Positions 59,082-64,000 of a stretch of DNA of 64,000 nt are shown in pieces. A program made the position numbers and the translations under genes. The notes under the pieces are model-generated. The model was not told the origin of the DNA. It worked only from the letters and a program-made list of their open reading frames with translations, and did no database searches. The first letter of the stretch is position 1. Every line of letters starts with the position of its first letter. Source of the stretch: Bacillota bacterium. GTDB lineage: Bacteria; Bacillota; Clostridia; Christensenellales; Aristaeellaceae. Location of the stretch: contig JAEZTL010000016.1 in assembly GCA_023421395.1 (NCBI GenBank), positions 1 through 64,000 on the forward strand, in the 5' to 3' direction.

Positions 59082-59399
59082 TCACTTCACGCAACACGGA
59101 TACGCCTGCCGTTCATCCGATCGGGATGCGATCAACCCTTTCAGAATTTCCATCGCAACAAGGCCGCCTTCCTCGCTGATCCGGTAGTAGGTCCATTTTC
59201 CTTCCTGCCGCCCCTCCACGATCCCCGACTCGCAAAGGATTCTCATGTGGTAGCTGAGCGTGGATTGGGGCATGCGCATCTCCTCAATCAACTTGCAGGT
59301 GCATTTCTCGCCACCCTGCAGAAGGTCCAGGATGCGCAGGCGTTTATCGTCGCAAAAGGCCTTGAAGACCCTCGCGTTTTTCTCATAGATCGTTTCCAT
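59082..59399 (-). CDS. arsR: ArsR-family metalloregulator 2
   Basis: 105 aa from ATG 59397-59399 (AGGTG upstream; the open frame extends to 59465 through the promoter). GEKCTCKLIEEMRMPQSTLS has the CxC arsenite-binding site, then YHMRILCESGIVEGRQEGKW and the tail QAYPCCVK. Close in sequence to ArsR1; it likely controls the operon arsR2-arsP-ferredoxin fusion-split permease-thioredoxin. Confidence 0.93.
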   Translation of the reverse strand: METIYEKNARVFKAFCDDKRLRILDLLQGGEKCTCKLIEEMRMPQSTLSYHMRILCESGIVEGRQEGKWTYYRISEEGGLVAMEILKGLIASRSDERQAYPCCVK

Positions 59400-59436
59400 A
59401 AGCGCACCTGCCAAATCTAAAATACTTGATGTGATC

Positions 59437-59465
59437 ATTGTATGCGCCAAATCAAGTTTTGTCAA
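59437..59465 (-). promoter_or_regulatory. Promoter of the arsR2 operon
   Basis: Minus strand -35 TTGACA (59465-59460), 17-bp spacer, -10 TACAAT (59442-59437). Inverted ACTTGAT (59424-59430) and ATCAAGT (59451-59457) flank the -10. The sequence around the -10 matches the arsR1 promoter (see findings). Confidence 0.8.
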
Positions 59466-59604
59466 TATGACTCGGAAAATTTACTTTGACAGCTTGCTGG
59501 CCGGTATTCCCAGCCAGGAGGCAAGGAAAACTTACCGGGTGGGGGCAATACCCGCGGTACTTTTCTCATATTCGCATAAGGGCATATCAATGAAAGCGCG
59601 GGGA

Positions 59605-59927
59605 GGCGGTCCTGAATCGGCCTGCAGGGGAATGCGGATATCCTCATCACGAAAGCCATCGCGCGCACCGAATAGACCTATTCCCCGGAGGGAGAACCGG
59701 TCATCATCGATTAGAACGGGCGGTATTACCGTGTGAAGGGCGGGCGGGTCTGCCCAATCGCTAATCTCATCGTCCGCCCGCTGGAGATGCTCATCGCCGA
59801 GGACGAAACGCAGATGACCTGCGACCTCGTGCCCATGTACGGCGGAACCTTCCGGCAGACCTCCATGACCACCGACTTCGGCAACCTCCAGAAGTTCAAG
59901 GGCGTGCTCAATGGCGGTGATCATTGT
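59605..59927 (+). pseudogene. Decayed gene fragment, mobile-element replication/primase-like (uncertain)
   Basis: One frame reads ILITKAIARTE, stop (TAG 59673-59675), TYSPEGEPVIID, stop (TAG 59712-59714), NGRYYRVKGGRVCPIANLIV and RPLEMLIAEDETQMTCDLVP, then TDFGNLQKFKGVLN. The coding-like codon pattern with two in-frame stops indicates a dead gene. The RPLEMLIAEDETQ part recalls DUF927/primase-type proteins of plasmids and conjugative elements, but I am not certain. Nothing coding was found at 59466-59604. Confidence 0.5.
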
Positions 59928-60883
59928 CGACAACGGGCAGATAGCAGTGGAAGCCGCCAGTACAGGCGACTTCGACCTGATCCTGATGGACATCCAGACG
60001 CCCATCATGGACGGCCTGCAGGCAACCAGGGCCATCCGATCAGCTCCACGCGGAGCGAATGTGCCCATTCTGGCGATGACAGCCAACGCCTTTGAAGAGG
60101 ACCGGCAGAGATGTTTGCTGGCGGGGATGAACGATCATTCTGCCAAGCCTGTCGAGATCGACGACCGCTATACGCACCTGATTGCGTGGCTTCCGATCAG
60201 ACGCGGAGAATTGCCGGAAGACAGTTCTGCGCATGCCGTTTGGTCGGATTTCGTCGTCGAATCCTGTGGGTCATCTGATGCGGATGCCATCGAGCTGCCG
60301 AGGGGGATCGATGGCCTGGATGTTGAATTCGGATTGGAATCAATGTTTGGGTGATGTGCGGCATTTCACAAGACTTCTCAGGCTGTTTCAGAGGAAGCAC
60401 GCCGGGGACGGCGGGGAGATTTTGAATATCCTGGGCTTGGGCGACCTGCTTGACATCCGCAAAGTCGCCCACGCGCTCAAGGGGGCCTCCGGCACGCTGG
60501 GCCTGAAGGAACTTCAACGCCTTTCGGGGAGGCTCGAGCAGGCCGCGGCAGCCTCCGAAGCGGAGTCCGTGGTCGCAGCCTGCGCGAAGGAACTGTCCCT
60601 GGAACTGGATCGGGTGATGGTCAAACTAAAGATCATTCTCCCACCGATTCCCGCACCAGAAACCCCGCGAGCGGCAGGTAGCCCCGGACAGATGAACGAA
60701 CTTCTCGCCCGGTTGGATGCTTTGCCGGCCCGGAACGACGCGTCGGCCATCCAGCTTTTCGACGCGTCCAAGGACAATCTGATTCGCTCTTACGGCAACG
60801 CGGCAAGGGAGATGGAACGCTTGATCCAGAATTTCGACTGCTCAGACGCGTTGAAGACGCTTCGTGCATTGAAGAAAACTTAA
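59928..60883 (+). pseudogene. Remnant of a hybrid sensor kinase: partial receiver plus HPt domain, frameshifted
   Basis: Frame 1 gives a receiver lacking its first third: NGQIAVEAASTGDFDLILMD (phospho-acceptor Asp kept), then ANVPILAMTANAFEEDRQRC and HSAKPVEIDD. After LDVEFGLE near 60335 the frame breaks, and another frame continues GDVRHFTRLLRLFQRKHAGD and then VAHALKGASGTLGLKELQRL, an HPt domain with its phospho-acceptor His. Sensor, HisKA and ATPase parts are missing. It sits directly against the previous fragment, so two unrelated dead genes are joined here. Confidence 0.75.
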
Positions 60884-60902
60884 GCACGAAACTGAACGTG
60901 TG

Positions 60903-61062
60903 ATACCAATCCAAAACATTAATTCTTCGTTGGGCTGGCGCTTTTCGCGCAGAACGGTGTCGCCTTCCGCTCAAAATAGCGCTGCTATTTCTCGCTCCGG
61001 CTCCTTGTTCTGCATCGAAAATCTCTCAGCCCTTTGGAATAATTAATATTTTTACTTGGTAT
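60903..61062 (+). repeat. Dispersed palindromic intergenic repeat, copy 5 (right border of the arsenic island)
   Basis: 160 bp. The 5' arm ATACCAATCCAAAACATTAA pairs with the 3' end (AATTAATATTTTTACTTGGTAT in two parts: AATTAATA and TTTTTACTTGGTAT). Nearly identical to copy 4. Confidence 0.92.
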
Positions 61063-61194
61063 TACGTCTCACGGGAAACCCATAGCAGCACGCCGAACTA
61101 TCGTTGCAACTGCGTCGGGGATATGAAATGACAGCCTGTCCGACAAGGGGCAGGCTGTTTGTCGAAATAACGGGCGGTTTGTTAAAAGCGATGT

Positions 61195-61224
61195 TTGACA
61201 CATCTGAAAAGCAAAGCACATAAT
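61195..61224 (+). promoter_or_regulatory. Orphan promoter, possible small-RNA start
   Basis: -35 TTGACA (61195-61200), 18-bp spacer, -10 CATAAT (61219-61224). No + strand gene follows; the convergent minus-strand gene ends at 61322. TCAGCCTGT (61232-61240) and ACAGGCTGA (61308-61316) could close a stem-loop of the transcript. The rest of 61063-61321 has a small hairpin (61132-61157) and no gene. Confidence 0.4.
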
Positions 61225-61321
61225 TAATGGGCTCAGCCTGTGTCGTCAGCGATCTGACGTATGTAACGGCCGAAAGACTTTACGATATTTATATGCCTTC
61301 CGACTAACAGGCTGAATTTGC

Positions 61322-62623
61322 TTATTCGGCTGCGATCAGCAAGAACAGCCCCGCCTGATCGACTTCGAAGCTCAGAATGCCGTTTTCGTACGTAAACTGG
61401 AGATCCGTCAGCGCTTCATTGACTATGTGGCAAAGCTTGAACGCCATTGCGCTTTGATAAGGTACGGACACGCGCACGGGACCCGATAGCGCTGAGCTCC
61501 GCCCGGCGTATTCAAACGCGATGGTCAGAGCGTATAACGCGCCGTCAAATGGCATCTCTTGACCATGCACGGTCAACTGACCGCGAGGCAGTGTGTTGTT
61601 GCCTACAGGTTCCACTGTCGTACCCGGAAGGGGCGGGAACGGGGCCGCCGTTTTGCCCTTCTCCGTTTCGATGTCTTTCATCGCGCCGCACACAACGCAG
61701 ACGTTCACGATCTGGTCATTCACGGTCACCTCGGCGTATTCACAGTTCGCGGTCTTGACGTGTTTGCATGAACCGCGTTGGCAGGTTGCGCGGTGCGTAT
61801 CGTCGCCGTTGCTCGTCCACACGCCGTAGAAATGGCCGCGCGCTCTAACTTCGTCAGCCACATAGGTACGCTTGCAGCGGGCGCAGGTGCAGGTCGTATA
61901 TCCTTCCTTGACGCAGGTGGGGGGCGTGACGGTCGCCCGATAATCGTGCCCGAGCGCCAGGATGGGCTGCTGCGCGGCCAGTACCGCGGAGCACACGGAG
62001 CAGTGCTTGCCTTCGGTCAGCCCCGTTTCCGTGCAGGTGGGCGCGACCGCCGCGTCCACGGCCTCGGTATGGCCTGTCGCCTGGACACTCTGCTGCGCGG
62101 CCAATACCGCGGAGCATACGGAGCAGTGCTTGCCCTCCGTCAGCCCCGGCTCCGTGCAGGTGGGCGCGACCGCCGCGTCGATGGCCTCGGTATGGCCTGT
62201 CGCCTGGACACTCTGCTGCGCGACCAGTACCGCGGAGCACACGGAGCAGTGCTTGCCCTCCGTCAGCCCAGATTCCGTGCAGGTGGGCGCGACCGCCGCG
62301 TCGACGGCCTCGGTATGACCCAGCGGGTCGCCCGAAGTGTTGCCGCAAACACACGAAAGGCCTTTCGTGCAGGTGGCGGGAATGGTGAACGAGCACATTT
62401 CTTGTATAGACCCCTTACCGGTTCCGTATATGTTGAGAAAACAGTCCGGGTTCTTGCAGTAGTAATAATGCTCGTGACCGTTAGAGGCTATGCTCCTATA
62501 ATCATTAGTCCACTCGGTGTCGTAGCTGCCGCACTCATCGCATCGAGGGCCGCTCGCCAGCGCCGTACCGCACAGCAACAACATCGTTCCCAGTAAGATG
62601 GCCAATCCCCAAATTTTCTTCAC
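61322..62623 (-). CDS. Secreted Cys-rich repeat surface protein
   Basis: 433 aa from GTG 62621-62623 (GGAGG seven bases upstream). Signal peptide KKIWGLAILLGTMLLLCGTALA. Cys pairs (CDECG, then CKNPDC). Three tandem 41-residue units of the type GHTEAVDAAVAPTCTESG, LTEGKHCSVCSAVLVAQQ follow, then a related fourth Cys unit (PTCVKEGYTTCTCARCKRTY) and a C-terminal beta-rich domain (about 340-433). Such HTxxxxxxAVxPTCTxxGLTEGxHCxxC repeats occur in many surface proteins of gut Bacillota and probably bind zinc or form disulfide-stapled modules. Ligand unknown. No wall-sorting motif is visible. Confidence 0.85.
   Translation of the reverse strand: MKKIWGLAILLGTMLLLCGTALASGPRCDECGSYDTEWTNDYRSIASNGHEHYYYCKNPDCFLNIYGTGKGSIQEMCSFTIPATCTKGLSCVCGNTSGDPLGHTEAVDAAVAPTCTESGLTEGKHCSVCSAVLVAQQSVQATGHTEAIDAAVAPTCTEPGLTEGKHCSVCSAVLAAQQSVQATGHTEAVDAAVAPTCTETGLTEGKHCSVCSAVLAAQQPILALGHDYRATVTPPTCVKEGYTTCTCARCKRTYVADEVRARGHFYGVWTSNGDDTHRATCQRGSCKHVKTANCEYAEVTVNDQIVNVCVVCGAMKDIETEKGKTAAPFPPLPGTTVEPVGNNTLPRGQLTVHGQEMPFDGALYALTIAFEYAGRSSALSGPVRVSVPYQSAMAFKLCHIVNEALTDLQFTYENGILSFEVDQAGLFLLIAAE
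61952..62320 (-). repeat. Three tandem 123-bp coding repeats
   Basis: Units of exactly 123 bp (41 codons); the marker GCCTCGGTAT recurs on the + strand at 62061, 62184 and 62307. High identity makes copy-number change by slippage or recombination likely. Confidence 0.88.
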
Positions 62624-62713
62624 CTCAGAACCTCCATGTTTACTCGTGTGACCGCGTAAAGTTAGTCTATTCGGGACCCATTGACCGGATCACGCCGCCC
62701 TTGAAGAGTAACA

Positions 62714-62980
62714 TTAATTGCCCTTCAGCATTTCAACGATGAGGAGCAGGCGATCGCTTGCATGGCATTTCAAGTCTGTGACAGGGATTTCAAACAACCA
62801 ATAGTCCCCTGACGCGTGGTTTTCACCTTCGCATCACACACTCGGGCTGCCGCCGTCGCGAAAGTGGAATTGCGATGGAAGTTCGGCAGTGTCCATGCTC
62901 TCCGCAACTTTTTTGTACGCCGCCGCTTTGCGCGCTTTGGGAATATTCCCTTCAACGCTGACAAGTTTCAGGCTGAATCT
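62714..62980 (-). pseudogene. Decayed 3' gene fragment with one in-frame UGA
   Basis: One minus-strand frame reads RFSLKLVSVEGNIPKARKAA, then YKKVAESMDTAELPSQFHFR and DGGSPSV, stop (TGA 62834-62836), then CEGENHASGDYWLFEIPVTD and LKCHASDRLLLIVEMLKGN, stop (TAA 62714-62716). The protein-like texture on both sides of the TGA suggests a gene tail broken by one stop. The family was not recognised. It fills most of the 62624-62983 gap. Confidence 0.45.
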
Positions 62981-62983
62981 GCC

Positions 62984-64000
62984 TCAAGCGCCAGCGGGGC
63001 TTGCCTCCGCAGCGGTTTTATCGGCCGCGGGATTCCCGCCTTCTGTCGCGCTGACGCTTTGGCCGATGTCGCTCAGAGAGCCGTCCTCCATATAGCTGTA
63101 CAGCGCAACCTGATCTTTATCGCCTGTGGCAATGACCGCAAACGTGCGGGGGGCATCCGGATAGTTCGTATTGTGATCGATCCAGGTTCCGTCGTTGATG
63201 TAGTACTTCCCGTCGCCCATGTCCTCGTATGCGGGCACATGGGTATGGCCGAACACCACCACGTCCACGTTCTCGTCCGGATTCCTCAGATACTGCGCCT
63301 TTGCCTGTCCGGAAAAGTACCCCCAATCCAAGGTTCCGGCCACCGCCTCAAGGAAGCTGTTGGGTACCTTGACATTGTTGATCGTCTGACGCTCGGCCCA
63401 TGTGCGCTGAATGTTCTTAAACAGCACCGGCGCGGAAATCGTCCCGTCCTCCTGTTGGGCCGGGTAGAAATCGAGATATGTATACGCGTCGTCAAATCCG
63501 GAGACGCGCAGATCGAAGATCTTCTCATCAAGCCCCTCGTTGGGCGTCATCTGCGCGGAGATGTTTTTGAGAATCGAATAATACAGATACGCGCCGTACT
63601 GATCTATATCGCTCTTGTCCGGCACGTTCGTGATCACCGGCAGATCCTTCTTCACCTCCGGCCGGCCCTCCAGCACCCACGTGGCGGCATAGCGGGCGTA
63701 AAAATACCCCGCGGGGAAAATGGTGTCGTCATTGCCGCACAGTTCCCGATTGGTGACCGTGTCCGGCGCGGAAAACACATCGTAACGGTGGCCATGCTCG
63801 ATGACGATCTCGTTCCGGTCGCCCGTGTAATACGTGCCGAGCCCTTCGGCATCCCTGGCTTGAACGATGCCGGGGATCGCTTCCTGCAAAACTTCGGCCT
63901 CCAGCGTCATGTCATGGTTTCCGATGACGTAGACCAGCTTGATTCCGCTGTCGATCACATTGTTCAACGCGTCGATCACACCCCGGTTGTTGGCGAGCAC
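62984..64000 (-). CDS. Calcineurin-like metallophosphoesterase, partial (5' end outside window)
   Basis: 338 residues visible; the frame is open at the window edge, and the first metal motifs (DxH, GDxxD) lie beyond it. VYVIGNHD near the visible start is motif GNHD, IVIEHGHRYD supplies a His, and VVVFGHTHVPAYEDMG the GHxH motif. A dimetal phosphodiesterase or phosphatase. The long middle region without known motifs is unusual for small members and hints at a cell-surface or nucleotide-hydrolase variant. The C-terminus is Ala-rich (NPAADKTAAEASPAGA). Confidence 0.9.
   Translation of the reverse strand: MLANNRGVIDALNNVIDSGIKLVYVIGNHDMTLEAEVLQEAIPGIVQARDAEGLGTYYTGDRNEIVIEHGHRYDVFSAPDTVTNRELCGNDDTIFPAGYFYARYAATWVLEGRPEVKKDLPVITNVPDKSDIDQYGAYLYYSILKNISAQMTPNEGLDEKIFDLRVSGFDDAYTYLDFYPAQQEDGTISAPVLFKNIQRTWAERQTINNVKVPNSFLEAVAGTLDWGYFSGQAKAQYLRNPDENVDVVVFGHTHVPAYEDMGDGKYYINDGTWIDHNTNYPDAPRTFAVIATGDKDQVALYSYMEDGSLSDIGQSVSATEGGNPAADKTAAEASPAGA

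Overview
The window reads as chromosome of a high-GC member of the Bacillota, most likely a Clostridia-type anaerobe. This rests on strong GGAGG ribosome binding sites, TTG/GTG starts, sigma-A type promoters (TTGACA / TATAAT), a DUF4176 protein, AgrC/LytTR-type and OmpR-type two-component systems, a ROK regulator beside CUT2 sugar importers, a YheI/YheH-like ABC exporter pair, PepF and a RocB-like peptidase. The genus cannot be fixed from the sequence alone. No rRNA, tRNA, CRISPR array or intact transposon was seen.

Layout. (1) 1-7.4 kb, + strand: a type-VII-secretion-flavoured surface cluster. It holds a partial Pro-Thr-Glu linker protein, a helical/Gly-rich putative T7SS effector, a DUF4176 protein, two secreted leucine-rich-repeat proteins (one with a peptidoglycan-binding domain), and a membrane Ser/Thr kinase whose ectodomain resembles the repeats of the first protein. 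(2) 7.5-11.5 kb: an AraC regulator, a LytTR response regulator with an AgrC-like kinase, and a HAD-type phosphatase. (3) 11.6-25.5 kb: a ROK repressor divergent from a long catabolic operon. That operon has a NagB-like isomerase, two complete CUT2 ABC importers, a zinc alcohol dehydrogenase, a URO-D/MtaA-like protein, a creatinase-fold protein and a PIG-L deacetylase. (4) 25.7-29.3 kb: a second creatinase-fold protein, an M20 peptidase and an MFS transporter. (5) 29.4-33.5 kb: MarR plus a heterodimeric ABC exporter whose first gene carries a one-base frameshift in a T-run. (6) 33.8-49.0 kb: RpiR, MATE, then a peptide-utilisation operon with a complete Opp/Dpp importer and M28-, M14-, M3- and M20-type peptidases. 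(7) 49.2-52.3 kb: a secreted LTxxQ protein with an OmpR/histidine-kinase pair. (8) 52.4-61.1 kb: an arsenic-resistance island on the minus strand, bracketed by two nearly identical 160-bp repeats and by debris of mobile or decayed genes. (9) 61.3-64 kb: a Cys-rich repeat surface protein, a decayed fragment and a partial metallophosphoesterase.

Most original signals: a five-copy family of dispersed, nested-palindrome intergenic repeats, all in one orientation and two of them flanking the arsenic island; a catabolic operon built around two pita-bread proteins lacking the usual metal ligands and a NagB homologue with a changed active site; three ABC solute-binding proteins that lack a lipobox, each followed by a very strong hairpin without a T-tract; direct repeats 22 bp apart at the promoter of the LTxxQ gene next to its OmpR-type regulator; and a split permease plus ferredoxin/DUF2703 fusion inside the arsenic island.
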